Source: an uncultured Sphingomonas sp. (GTDB taxonomy: Bacteria > Pseudomonadota > Alphaproteobacteria > Sphingomonadales > Sphingomonadaceae). From it: DNA of 64,000 bases. Under the pieces are notes generated by a model that was given only the letters and a program-made list of their open reading frames with translations, was not told the origin of the DNA and did no database searches. Every line of letters begins with the position of its first letter. The stretch's first letter is position 1. The stretch is taken from NCBI RefSeq assembly GCF_934560975.1, contig NZ_CAKTFO010000017.1:1-64000 (forward strand). The letters are read 5' to 3'. Position numbers and translations under genes: made by a program. Positions 26,602 to 34,877 of this stretch are shown piece by piece.

Positions 26602-27194
26602 CGCATCCACGTCCGCAATTCCGCCACCACATGATCCGCATCCGCATCGACCGGCAGCAGCGCGATCGGCTTCCCATCGGGGCCGAACAGGATAGCGATG
26701 CGGGGATGGTCGACCAGATAGCCGCTCGTGCCCGGTGCCGGCGGATGCTTGCGATAGGCGATGGCGTAGCGCTTGGCGACATCGGCAATATCCGCCTCGC
26801 TGCCGGTCAGGCCGATGAAGCGCGGGTGGAACGCCGCAACAAAGGTCTTCACTACCGCCGGCGTGTCGCGCGACGGATCGACGGACACGAAGATCGGCTG
26901 CACCTTTGCCGCCAGCGCGGGATCATCCCTGTCCAGCAAACGCATCGCCTTGCCCAACACCTGCATGTCGGCGGGGCAGGCATCCGGGCAGGAGGTGTAG
27001 CCGAAATAGAACAGGGCATAGCGGCCCAACAGCCGCCTGCTGTCGAACCTGTGCCCGTTCTGGTCGGTCAGCACGAACGGCCCGCCCATCGCTGCGCCGG
27101 CCAGAGGCGGCTGCGGCGCGGTCCGCCCGCTGCATCCGGCTGTCGCCGCGATCAGGCACAGCAAGGTGGCAAGGGTGCCGATGGCTTTGTTCAT
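26598..27194 (-). CDS. SCO1/SenC family copper chaperone lipoprotein
   Basis: Thioredoxin-fold SCO protein (198 residues) that delivers copper to the CuA site of cytochrome oxidase or guards against copper-linked redox stress. It has a lipoprotein signal (LIAATAGCS), the CxxxC copper site in SCPDACP near residue 70, and a conserved histidine in VDHPRIA. No oxidase genes are nearby. It leads a unit with the YcgN and YgjP-like genes and is divergent from the ankyrin gene. Confidence 0.9.
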   Translation of the reverse strand: MNKAIGTLATLLCLIAATAGCSGRTAPQPPLAGAAMGGPFVLTDQNGHRFDSRRLLGRYALFYFGYTSCPDACPADMQVLGKAMRLLDRDDPALAAKVQPIFVSVDPSRDTPAVVKTFVAAFHPRFIGLTGSEADIADVAKRYAIAYRKHPPAPGTSGYLVDHPRIAILFGPDGKPIALLPVDADADHVVAELRTWMR

Positions 27195-27272
27195 GGTGCG
27201 CTTAACGATGCCTTGCTAAGGGAGCGTTCGACCAGCCGCGTTCGGCCGCGTCCACCTTCGAGGGAGCAGCAT

Positions 27273-27881
27273 ATGGGCGTGAATGGCCGCATTTCCAAGC
27301 TTTTGGCCGTGGCGCTCGCGTTGGCGCCGGTGATGCCGGCCGTGGCGCAATTCTCCGACGGCTACAATTTCATCAAGGCCGTGCGTGATGGCGACGGTGC
27401 CAAGACGATGGAATATCTCAACAAGCCCGGCAATCCCGCCATCAACGCGCGCGATCCCAGCACAGGTGAGGGCGTGCTGCACATCGTCGCCAAGCGGCAC
27501 GACCAGACTTGGCTCAACTTCATGCTGTCCAAGGGCGCCGATCCGAATGCGCGCGATCGCGACGGCAACACGCCGCTGATGGCCGCGACGCAGCTGGGTG
27601 ACGGCGATGCCGTCCGGGTGCTGCTGGAAAATGCCGCCAAGCCCAATATTGCCAATTCGCGCGGTGAGACGCCGCTGATCGCTGCCGTCCAGCAGCGCAA
27701 CTACCCGATCATGCGCCTGTTGATGTCGGCCGGCGCCAATCCCGAACTTGCCGACACGATCGCAGGCAAGAGTGCGCGCGATTATGCCAGCGAAGATCGG
27801 CGAGGCGGTGCCGCAACCCTGCGCATCATGGACGAAGCAAAGGCCACACCGAAGAAGGCCGTGGCCGGTCCGGTTCGCTGA
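27273..27881 (+). CDS. Exported ankyrin-repeat protein
   Basis: A 202-residue protein with a signal peptide (LLAVALALAPVMPAVAQ) and about four ankyrin repeats between residues 25 and 175 (for example GVLHIVAKR, ADPNARDRDGNTPLMAA, RGETPLIAAV). Periplasmic ankyrin proteins in proteobacteria can protect catalases or act as protein-binding scaffolds; the partner here is unknown. ATG 27273 has GGGAG upstream. Confidence 0.87.
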   Translation: MGVNGRISKLLAVALALAPVMPAVAQFSDGYNFIKAVRDGDGAKTMEYLNKPGNPAINARDPSTGEGVLHIVAKRHDQTWLNFMLSKGADPNARDRDGNTPLMAATQLGDGDAVRVLLENAAKPNIANSRGETPLIAAVQQRNYPIMRLLMSAGANPELADTIAGKSARDYASEDRRGGAATLRIMDEAKATPKKAVAGPVR

Positions 27882-27899
27882 AGCCCGCGCGCCGCTGGA

Positions 27900-28382
27900 T
27901 CAGTCGAGCCCGGACAGGCCCGGATCGAGCCCGACCAGCAGGCGCCGGGCAGCACGCCGGGCGAAGCGCAGCGTCTCCGTCTTGCGGCGGGCGGGCGCCA
28001 GCGGCCGGTGGGCGGGGGCACGCAGCACCTCCGCATCATAGCGGTCCGCCACGATCAGCCCGCAAATGTCGGGACGGAAATGCGCCTCCTCGAACGGCTC
28101 CAGCGCGAAGCCGGTCGGCACGGCCCAGCAGAAGCGGTCGCAATAATCCAGATAGTCCGGCCACTTGGCATCGCCCCGCAGGTCGGCGCGCGAACATTTG
28201 ATCTCGATGATGGTGATCAGCCCCTTGGGGTCGATCGCCATCAGGTCCGCGCGGCGATTATTGCCGAGCGGAACCTCGCACATCGCCACCAGGTCCTGCC
28301 GCCACAACAACCGGGCGACGCCGCGCGCCACATCGCTGGCGACCAGCGGCGCATCTTGGAAGCATGAGGGCAGGCTCGCCAT
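27900..28382 (-). CDS. mmcB: MmcB family DNA repair protein
   Basis: Nuclease-like PD-(D/E)XK-fold protein of the MmcB family (160 residues), known in Caulobacter as an SOS-induced factor in mitomycin C repair. Visible motifs are NNRRADLMAID and IIEIKCSRADLRGDAKWPDY (the E-x-K active-site strand), then YCDRFCWAVP. A perfect GTTC-N7-GTTC SOS box lies 15-29 bases before the start codon (28397-28411), so LexA control is likely. The translation start ATG 28382 is well fixed by that spacing. Confidence 0.88.
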   Translation of the reverse strand: MASLPSCFQDAPLVASDVARGVARLLWRQDLVAMCEVPLGNNRRADLMAIDPKGLITIIEIKCSRADLRGDAKWPDYLDYCDRFCWAVPTGFALEPFEEAHFRPDICGLIVADRYDAEVLRAPAHRPLAPARRKTETLRFARRAARRLLVGLDPGLSGLD

Positions 28383-28396
28383 GATTCGGGTTGATA

Positions 28397-28411
28397 GAAC
28401 GATTCGGGAAC
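28397..28411 (-). promoter_or_regulatory. Alphaproteobacterial SOS box (GTTC-N7-GTTC)
   Basis: On the minus strand the sequence is GTTCCCGAATCGTTC, an exact match to the GTTC-N7-GTTC LexA site of alphaproteobacteria, placed directly upstream of mmcB. Confidence 0.8.
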
Positions 28412-28439
28412 GTCCGAAAGCCCGTGACGGACCTGCAGC

Positions 28440-28766
28440 TCAGCCGCTGACCTCCTCCACCAAGACTTGGGCGTTGGCGACATCCAGTTCGACCACCCAC
28501 AGATCCGGGTCGCTTCGCCGCCGACGTTGCAAATAGCCGCCGCGCTCCTCGGCATCGTCTGGCCCGGTCGGAGCCCAAACATACCGGCCCTCCCGATCCA
28601 GCCGGCGTTCGAGCAGAGCGCCCGCCACGCCGCGCTCGGCAAGTTGGATCAGCACCGTGCCCGCAGTCGCATCGCCGCGCCCCAGCACCATGGCATGGCC
28701 GCCGGCCGCCTCCGTACGGCGGATCAGCGCCGCCACCAGTATCCCGGCGGCCAGCCGCGGCGCCAT
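28440..28766 (-). CDS. DUF1491 family protein
   Basis: Small conserved protein (108 residues) of the DUF1491 family found in alphaproteobacteria; its function is unknown. It carries a mixed alpha/beta pattern with VLGRGDATAGTVLIQL and YVWAPTGPD as recognisable blocks and ends in a conserved LWVVELD strand. The chosen ATG at 28766 is one base after the ptsN stop, so the two genes are co-transcribed. Earlier in-frame starts overlap ptsN. Confidence 0.78.
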   Translation of the reverse strand: MAPRLAAGILVAALIRRTEAAGGHAMVLGRGDATAGTVLIQLAERGVAGALLERRLDREGRYVWAPTGPDDAEERGGYLQRRRRSDPDLWVVELDVANAQVLVEEVSG

Positions 28767-28767
28767 G

Positions 28768-29235
28768 TCAGGCGGCGTCGCGTGTCTCGGGATGGGCGAA
28801 CAAGGCGAAGAGGGCATCGGTCGAACCCGCCCCCCGCAGCTTCGCCACGAACGTCCGCTCGCGCATCCGGCGGCTGACCCGCGCCAGCGCCTTCAGATGT
28901 TCGACCCCTGCATCGGGCGGCGAGAGCAGCAGGAATACCAGGTCGACCGGCATGGCGTCGATCGCCTGGAAGTCGACCGGTTCGTCCAGACGGGCGAACA
29001 GGCCGACGACCCGGGTCAATCCTTCGATCTTGCCATGGGGGACGGCGACCCCGCCGCCGAAACCGGTGGAGCCGAGCCGCTCGCGTTCGAGCAGCCGTTC
29101 CAGGATCAGCTTCTGGTCAACCCCGGTCAGCCTGGCCGCGTGGGCGGACAGCTGCTGGAACAGGGTTTTCTTGTTGGGCGCGACGATGCCGGTCAGCACC
29201 GCCTCCGCCCCCAACAGGTCGGAAAGGTCGTCCAT
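28768..29235 (-). CDS. ptsN: Nitrogen-PTS EIIA protein
   Basis: PTS EIIA(Ntr) protein (155 residues), a phosphorelay regulator that ties nitrogen and potassium status to ppGpp and transport. The phospho-accepting histidine is in GGVAVPHGKIEG near residue 68. It follows hpf on the same strand by 40 bases, the usual rpoN-hpf-ptsN order, but rpoN is not in this window. Confidence 0.92.
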   Translation of the reverse strand: MDDLSDLLGAEAVLTGIVAPNKKTLFQQLSAHAARLTGVDQKLILERLLERERLGSTGFGGGVAVPHGKIEGLTRVVGLFARLDEPVDFQAIDAMPVDLVFLLLSPPDAGVEHLKALARVSRRMRERTFVAKLRGAGSTDALFALFAHPETRDAA

Positions 29236-29275
29236 CTACACGGATATCCAAAAAGGCCTTGGCTGTGCCCACCCG

Positions 29276-29851
29276 TCAGGCGGCGCGCTGCGGCTCCACC
29301 CAGCCGATCGTGCCGTCGCCGCGACGATACACCATGTTGAAGGCGCCCGTCCCGCTATTCTTGAACAGCAGCGCATTGGTGTTGCGCAGGTCGAGCATCA
29401 TCACCGCGTCGGACACGCTCGCCTCCGGCACGTCCACGCGGGTCTCGGCGATCACCGGCGGATGATCACCCTCGGCCTCCTCCTCCTCCGGCGGGGATTG
29501 GAAGACGGTGTAGCCGGCGCTGGCCTCGACATCGGCAGCCGCGGGGCCACCATGGCGGCTCTTCAGCCGGCGCATGTAGCGGCGCAGCTGGGTTTCGATG
29601 CGGTCAGCCGCCTGGTCGAACGCGGGATGCGCCTCACCGCCCTGGCCCGAGCCCTTCAGGATCACGCCCTGCATCACATGGGCGACGATGTCGCAGGAGA
29701 AGCTGCCATGGGGAGCCTGGCCAAAGGTGACGTGCGCCGAGATGCTGCGCGAGAAATATTTCTCCGCCAGCGCCTGCATCCGTTCATCGACGTGGGTACG
29801 CAGCGCATCGCCCGTATCGACCTGATGACCTGAAACCCGAATATCCATCAT
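29276..29851 (-). CDS. hpf: Long-form ribosome hibernation promoting factor
   Basis: HPF/RaiA family factor (191 residues) that shuts down and dimerises ribosomes in stationary phase. The N-terminal ~100 residues are the beta-alpha ribosome-binding fold. The C-terminal ~55 residues (SVSDAVMMLDLRNTNALLFKN) are the dimerisation domain of the long form. ATG 29851 has AAGGAGA three bases upstream. It is followed by ptsN. Confidence 0.92.
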   Translation of the reverse strand: MMDIRVSGHQVDTGDALRTHVDERMQALAEKYFSRSISAHVTFGQAPHGSFSCDIVAHVMQGVILKGSGQGGEAHPAFDQAADRIETQLRRYMRRLKSRHGGPAAADVEASAGYTVFQSPPEEEEAEGDHPPVIAETRVDVPEASVSDAVMMLDLRNTNALLFKNSGTGAFNMVYRRGDGTIGWVEPQRAA

Positions 29852-29911
29852 GTTCTCCTTCCCCGACGCCGGGACCCGGCGATCGCCGTCCCCGCGTCAC
29901 GTACCTGACCT

Positions 29912-30616
29912 TCAAACCGCGGCGGGCAGCTTTGCCCACAACGGATCCGTCAGCTTCTGGATAAACGCGGCATGGCGCGCGAGTTCCTCCGCATTCGCCG
30001 CATGGGCACGCGGCGGGCGCGAAATCCGGGCCGCCGGTGCGCGGACGATCGTTTCGACACGCGTCATCGCAAGATCCGCATCGTCCGACAGCATGAGGCC
30101 GATCTGCCGCCCGCCGCACAGTTCGACATAGACCTGGGACAGCAGTTCGGCGTCCAGCAGCGCGCCATGCTTGATCCGCTGGCTGCGATCGACGCCATAG
30201 CGGCTGCACAGCGCGTCCAGCGAATGCTTGGATCCCGGATGGCGGGTGCGCGCCATCGCCAGCGTATCCACCATGCGCGTCATCAGCAGCGGCGGCCGCC
30301 CGCAATTTTCCAGTTCCCAGTTGAGGAAGGCGAAGTCGAACGTGGCATTATGCGCCACCATCGGGCTGTCGGCGACGAACTCCAGCAGGTCATCCACCAC
30401 CGCATGGAAGCAGGGCTTGTCCGACAGGAAGATGGCGGACAGGCCATGCACCTGCTCCGCCTCGCTCGGCATGGACCGTTCGGGATTGATATAAGCGTGG
30501 AACGAGCGTCCCGTTTCGCAGCGGTTGACGATCTCCACGCACCCGATCTCGACCAGGCGATGGCCCTCGTGCGGGCTGAGGCCGGTGGTTTCCGTGTCGA
30601 AGACGATTTCGCGCAT
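29912..30616 (-). CDS. dnaQ: DNA polymerase III epsilon subunit
   Basis: Proofreading 3'-5' exonuclease of the replicase (234 residues). The DEDDh motifs are complete: FDTETTGL (ExoI), AHNATFDFAFLN (ExoII), and the KHGALLDAEL ExoIII with histidine and aspartate. The C-terminal part links to the polymerase subunit. It starts eight bases after the coaE stop and is the last gene of the ppsR-maf-aroE-coaE-dnaQ unit, a conserved origin-proximal order in alphaproteobacteria. Confidence 0.94.
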   Translation of the reverse strand: MREIVFDTETTGLSPHEGHRLVEIGCVEIVNRCETGRSFHAYINPERSMPSEAEQVHGLSAIFLSDKPCFHAVVDDLLEFVADSPMVAHNATFDFAFLNWELENCGRPPLLMTRMVDTLAMARTRHPGSKHSLDALCSRYGVDRSQRIKHGALLDAELLSQVYVELCGGRQIGLMLSDDADLAMTRVETIVRAPAARISRPPRAHAANAEELARHAAFIQKLTDPLWAKLPAAV

Positions 30617-30623
30617 GGCGCAT

Positions 30624-31220
30624 TTATCTCTTCGCGCGGCCCCTGAGGCAAGCCGCGATCCGGCGGACCGAGGCCCGTGTTGCGGCAAGCGACCCGGCGG
30701 TGGACACCACCATGTCGGCGCGGCGGCGCTTTTCGGTATCGGGCATCTGCAGCGCACGGATGCGGCGCAATCTGGCGCAGTTCATGCCCGGCCGTGCCAG
30801 CACCCGCCGGCGCTGCTTCCATGCGGGCGCCGAAACGACCATGATCGTATCCACCTGCCGCCAGCCGCCTTTTTCCAGCAGCAGGGGTATGTCCAGCACC
30901 ACCAGAGGACAGGCGCGATGACGTCGCAGAAAGGCGCGGCGTTCGCGGGCGACGGCGGGATGGATCAGCCGCTCCAACCGTGCCAGTGCCGCCTTGTCGC
31001 CCAACACCGCCTGGCTCAGCCGCCCGCGATCGACGCCAGCCGCGCCGGTCGTGCCCGGAAGCAGCGCCTCGATCGCGGTCAGCAGCGCGCCGCCCGGCCC
31101 TTGCAGGCGGTGCACCGCCGCGTCCGCGTCGAATACGGGCACGCCCAACCGCCGGAACATGGCTGATACGGTCGACTTGCCCATCCCGATCGAGCCGGTC
31201 AGGCCGATCACATGGCTCAT
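30624..31220 (-). CDS. coaE: Dephospho-CoA kinase
   Basis: Final enzyme of coenzyme A synthesis (198 residues). The Walker A motif GSIGMGKST is at the N-terminus, with VFDADAAVH, HPAV and VLDIPLLLE as family blocks. The ATG overlaps the aroE stop by 4 bases. Confidence 0.94.
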   Translation of the reverse strand: MSHVIGLTGSIGMGKSTVSAMFRRLGVPVFDADAAVHRLQGPGGALLTAIEALLPGTTGAAGVDRGRLSQAVLGDKAALARLERLIHPAVARERRAFLRRHRACPLVVLDIPLLLEKGGWRQVDTIMVVSAPAWKQRRRVLARPGMNCARLRRIRALQMPDTEKRRRADMVVSTAGSLAATRASVRRIAACLRGRAKR

Positions 31221-32083
31221 GCGGTCAGCAACGCGCGCAGCACCGTCTCCTGATCCGGTCCGGTCGGCGGTTCCGCGCCAAAGAAGTGGCGGAAGGCGAT
31301 GCGGCCCTGCCCGATCAGCATGTTGAGCCCGTCGATCGCCGGATGGCCGCGCCGCCGTGCCTCCCGCAGCAAAGGCGTTTCCAGCGGCGCATAGACGGCA
31401 TCATAGACGATGGCGCCCGGCGGCACGTTGGAAAAATCGATCTCCAGCGGCGGCTTGCCGGTCATGCCGAGCGAGGTGGCGTTGACCACCACATCCAGCC
31501 GATCGCCCGGCTCGCCCCAATCGAAGTCGAGCGGCCGTGCGAATGTGTCGAGTGTGGAGACATGGACATCGGCCCGATCGAAAGCGGCGGCCAGCGCCTC
31601 CGCCTTGGCCAAGTCGCGCCCGGCGATGACCAGGGTGAAGCCTTCGTTCCACAACGCATGGGCGACCGCCCGCGCCGCGCCGCCCGTGCCGAAGATGCGG
31701 GCGGTACGGAGCAGATGCCGTTGCGCCAGCCACGGCCGCATCGGTTCCAGAAAACCAGGCGCATCCGTATTGTGGCCGATCAGGACGCCACCTTCGTTCA
31801 CCACCGTGTTGACCGCCCCGATCTCCGCCGCGACCGGATCGACCCGGTCGAGCAGGGGCATCACCGCCTGCTTGTGGGGAATGGTGACGTTGCAGCCGCG
31901 CCAGTTCGGGTCGGCGCGCCGTTCCCGCAGATAGCCGTCCAGTTCGCCGGCCGTCACCAACGTGCGCCGGTAATCGCCCGCCAGGTCCAGTGCCTCCAGC
32001 CAGGCACGGTGCATGACTGGCGACTTGGACTGGACGATGGGGTCGCCGATCACCTCGGCATAAGGCACGACCTCTGAGGTCAT
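31217..32083 (-). CDS. aroE: Shikimate dehydrogenase
   Basis: NADP-dependent shikimate dehydrogenase (288 residues) of the aromatic amino acid pathway. It has QSKSPVMH at the substrate site, NVTIPHK with the catalytic lysine, NTDAPGF and the nucleotide-binding GTGGAARAV. ATG 32083 overlaps the maf stop by 4 bases. Confidence 0.94.
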   Translation of the reverse strand: MTSEVVPYAEVIGDPIVQSKSPVMHRAWLEALDLAGDYRRTLVTAGELDGYLRERRADPNWRGCNVTIPHKQAVMPLLDRVDPVAAEIGAVNTVVNEGGVLIGHNTDAPGFLEPMRPWLAQRHLLRTARIFGTGGAARAVAHALWNEGFTLVIAGRDLAKAEALAAAFDRADVHVSTLDTFARPLDFDWGEPGDRLDVVVNATSLGMTGKPPLEIDFSNVPPGAIVYDAVYAPLETPLLREARRRGHPAIDGLNMLIGQGRIAFRHFFGAEPPTGPDQETVLRALLTA

Positions 32084-32673
32084 GCCAGCAACTCGCCGCG
32101 CACCCGCAGCCAGTCGAGCAGGGCGAGCAAAGGCAGACCGAGGATCGTGAAGTGGCTGCCATCGATCCTGCTGAACAGCTGCACGCCCAATCCTTCCAAT
32201 CGGCAGCCGCCGACGCAGCCGCTGATCTCCGGCCATTCCTGGTCGAGATAGGATTGCAGGAATGCGTCGGAAAAGGGCCGCATCGTCAGGGTCGCGGTGT
32301 CGACATGGCGCCAGATCGGCATACCATTCTGCGCCACGACCGCGCCGCTGTGCAGATGATGGGTGGTACCAGCCAGCCCGCGCAGTTGCCGCTCCGCCTC
32401 TTCCCGCGTGCCCGGCTTGTCGAGAACGATGTTGTCGGCCGTGACCACGGTCGAATCGCTGCCGAGCACAAGAGCGCCCGGATGCCGCTGCGACACCTTG
32501 ACGGCTTTCAGTTCGGCCAGCGCATCGGCGATGTCGCGGCCCGACAGGCCCTGGGCCAGCATCGCCTGCTTGGCGGCATCCTCGTCCACGCCGGCGCCTT
32601 CGGCGGTGAAGGCCACGCCCGCCGCCTCCAGCATGGCGCGCCGCGCGATCGATTGGGACGCAAGGATCAGCAT
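32080..32673 (-). CDS. maf: Maf family nucleotide pyrophosphatase
   Basis: Maf/YhdE-type nucleoside triphosphate pyrophosphatase (197 residues) that hydrolyses non-canonical or modified NTPs. Motifs are ASQSIARRAMLE at the N-terminus, VLGSDSTV, KPGTREEA and the late GSHFTILGLPL. It overlaps ppsR by one base (TGATG) and aroE by four. Confidence 0.9.
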   Translation of the reverse strand: MLILASQSIARRAMLEAAGVAFTAEGAGVDEDAAKQAMLAQGLSGRDIADALAELKAVKVSQRHPGALVLGSDSTVVTADNIVLDKPGTREEAERQLRGLAGTTHHLHSGAVVAQNGMPIWRHVDTATLTMRPFSDAFLQSYLDQEWPEISGCVGGCRLEGLGVQLFSRIDGSHFTILGLPLLALLDWLRVRGELLA

Positions 32674-33491
32674 CAATTCGCCTCTTTGGCTTTGCGGTCG
32701 TTGATCAGGTTGGTGATGGCCGCCGCCGTTTCCTCGATCGAGCGGCGGGTGACGTCGATCACCGGCCAGCCCTGATCCGCGAAGATGCGGCGGGCAAAGG
32801 CCAGCTCGCGCGTGACCGCCTCCTGGTCGACATAGGCGGTTTCCGGCACCTGGTTGAGCGACAGCAGACGGTTGCGCCGGATCTGGATCAGCCGGTCGGG
32901 ACTGGTGGTAAGCCCCACCACCAGCGGCCGGACGAGCGTGAACAGGCTCGGCGGGGGCGGGCTTTCCACCACCAGCGGGATGTTGGCGACCTTGTAGCCG
33001 CGATTGGCGAGATAGATGGAGGTCGGCGTCTTGGACGAGCGCGACACGCCCGCCAGCACGATGTCCGCCTGCTCCCAATCCTCCGCCGCGACGCCATCGT
33101 CATGGGCGATGGTGAACTGGATCGCATCCACCCGCGCGAAATAGGCGGCATCCATCGCATGCTGTCCGCCGGGGCGGGCCTTCTGTTCCTGACCCAGCAG
33201 CCGTTCCAGCGCCTCGAACACCGGATCGAGGGCCGCGACATGGGGCAGTCCCGCCAGGCGGCATTGCGCCTCCAGCTTCTGGCGCACGCCCGAATTGACC
33301 AAGGTGTAGATGATCAGGCCCGGGCGCTGCGTGATCTCCGCCAGCACGCGCGACAAATGCCCTTCCGATCGCACCATCGGCCAGAAATGCCGGATTACCT
33401 CCACCCCATCGAACTGGGCGATCCCCGCCTTGGCGATCGCGTCCAGCGTTTCGCCGGTGGAATCCGACAGGAGGTGAAGGTGCAGCCGCAT
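32673..33491 (-). CDS. ppsR: Pyruvate phosphate dikinase/PEP synthase regulatory kinase-phosphatase
   Basis: DUF299 bifunctional regulator (272 residues) that phosphorylates and dephosphorylates PEP synthase or PPDK with ADP. The N-terminus LHLLSDSTGETL and the P-loop GVSRSSKTPTS near 152-162 are diagnostic. It is the first gene left of the origin and leads the leftward unit; in Caulobacter the homologous gene also borders the origin. Confidence 0.93.
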   Translation of the reverse strand: MRLHLHLLSDSTGETLDAIAKAGIAQFDGVEVIRHFWPMVRSEGHLSRVLAEITQRPGLIIYTLVNSGVRQKLEAQCRLAGLPHVAALDPVFEALERLLGQEQKARPGGQHAMDAAYFARVDAIQFTIAHDDGVAAEDWEQADIVLAGVSRSSKTPTSIYLANRGYKVANIPLVVESPPPPSLFTLVRPLVVGLTTSPDRLIQIRRNRLLSLNQVPETAYVDQEAVTRELAFARRIFADQGWPVIDVTRRSIEETAAAITNLINDRKAKEAN

Positions 33492-33797
33492 GATGCAACG
33501 CTAATGCGTCCGAATCGTCCTGTGGACAACTATGAGGGAAAAACCCACCGAATCGCGCGGAGAGCGCCGTGGATGCTATTGCGTGCCCGCTTTTCGGGGA
33601 GCGCACGACCTTCTATCCACAGGGGATCACCAATTTGGCCATGCCTGTGGATAATGGGGGAAGTGCTCGTGACTCGCGGCGATCCGCCGCTCCCGCCGGA
33701 GTCAAGCTGTGGGTAGAGTCAGGCGATGGGAATAAACCCCGTGTTGCGCCCGCCTACTGAATCATCAGACTCCTTCTTAAGAATCTTAGAATCAGAG
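33492..33797. other. oriC: Chromosomal replication origin (oriC)
   Basis: Gene-free stretch between divergent ppsR and hemE. DnaA-box-like sequences are at 33521-33529 (minus, TTGTCCACA), 33613-33621 (plus, CTATCCACA), 33646-33654 (minus, TTATCCACA, perfect) and 33708-33716 (minus, CTACCCACA, weak). An AT-richer stretch with TCTTAAGAATCTTAGAATC lies at 33775-33793, next to hemE. Ten GANTC methylation sites fall between 33512 and 33810. The same hemE-side location is the known origin in Caulobacter. Genes on both sides are transcribed away from it. Confidence 0.85.
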
Positions 33798-34877
33798 ATG
33801 AGGTTGAATCGCGTGAGCCCTGACGTTCTGGAAAACACCCGTCCGCGCGCGCGGAATTCCCATGACCGGCCGCTTCTTGCCGTACTCCGCGGCGAGCGGC
33901 GCGAACGCCCGCCGGTGTGGATGATGCGCCAGGCCGGGCGCTACCTGCCCGAATATCGCGCGCTGAGGGCCGAAAAGGGTGGTTTCCTGGCCTTGTGCTA
34001 CGATTCCGACGCCGCGGCGGAGATCACGCTCCAGCCGATCCGCCGCTTCGGCTTCGACGGGGCAATCTTGTTTTCGGACATTCTGGTGATCCCCCATGCG
34101 CTGGGCCAGGATCTGTGGTTCGAAACCGGGGAGGGCCCACGGCTCGCCCCCGCGCTGACGGACGGTCTGCTGGACGGGCTGGAGCCTCGGCCCGAACGCC
34201 TCGCCCCGATCCTGGACACGGTGCGCAAGGTGGTGGCCGCCTTGCCGGACCAGACCACCATGCTGGGTTTCGCCGGATCGCCCTGGACCGTCGCGACCTA
34301 TATGGTGGCGGGTGCCGGCAGCAAGGATCAGGGGGCGGCCCGGCGGCTCGCCTATCGCGACCCCGTCGCCTTCGCACGGCTGATCGACCGGATCGTGGAC
34401 ACCACCGTCGACTATCTGGTCGGCCAGGCCGATGCGGGCGTGGAGGCGGTGCAGATCTTCGACAGTTGGGCCGGCAGCCTCGCGCCCGAGGAGTTTCGCC
34501 GCTGGGTCGTCGCCCCCAATCGGGCGATCGTGGAGCGCCTCCGCGCGCAACGGCCGCATCTGCCGATCATCGGCTTTCCCAAAGGCATTGGCGAGAAGCT
34601 GCCGGTCTATGCGCGGGAGACGGGCGTGGACGCACTCGGCCTGGATGAAACAATCGACCCCGTCTGGGCGAACGAGACGCTGCCGCCTGCATTGCCGGTG
34701 CAGGGCAATCTCGATCCGCTGGCATTGCTGGCGGGCGGCGATGCGCTGGATGCCGCCGTCGACCGGGTCCGCGCGGCGTTTCCGCGACGCCCCCACGTGT
34801 TCAACCTGGGCCACGGCATCCTGCTCGACACTCCGGTGGTGCATGTGGAGCGAATGCTGGCTAGGGTGCGCGGATGA
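33798..34877 (+). CDS. hemE: Uroporphyrinogen decarboxylase
   Basis: Haem-pathway enzyme converting uroporphyrinogen III to coproporphyrinogen III. The signatures PVWMMRQAGRYLPEYR and GFAGSPWTVATYM are present, with a conserved HVFNLGHGI near the C-terminus. The start is uncertain: ATG 33798 is used here, but GTG 33813 has a better-placed GAGG nine bases upstream. It lies directly right of the origin and overlaps hemJ by 4 bases. Confidence 0.94.
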   Translation: MRLNRVSPDVLENTRPRARNSHDRPLLAVLRGERRERPPVWMMRQAGRYLPEYRALRAEKGGFLALCYDSDAAAEITLQPIRRFGFDGAILFSDILVIPHALGQDLWFETGEGPRLAPALTDGLLDGLEPRPERLAPILDTVRKVVAALPDQTTMLGFAGSPWTVATYMVAGAGSKDQGAARRLAYRDPVAFARLIDRIVDTTVDYLVGQADAGVEAVQIFDSWAGSLAPEEFRRWVVAPNRAIVERLRAQRPHLPIIGFPKGIGEKLPVYARETGVDALGLDETIDPVWANETLPPALPVQGNLDPLALLAGGDALDAAVDRVRAAFPRRPHVFNLGHGILLDTPVVHVERMLARVRG

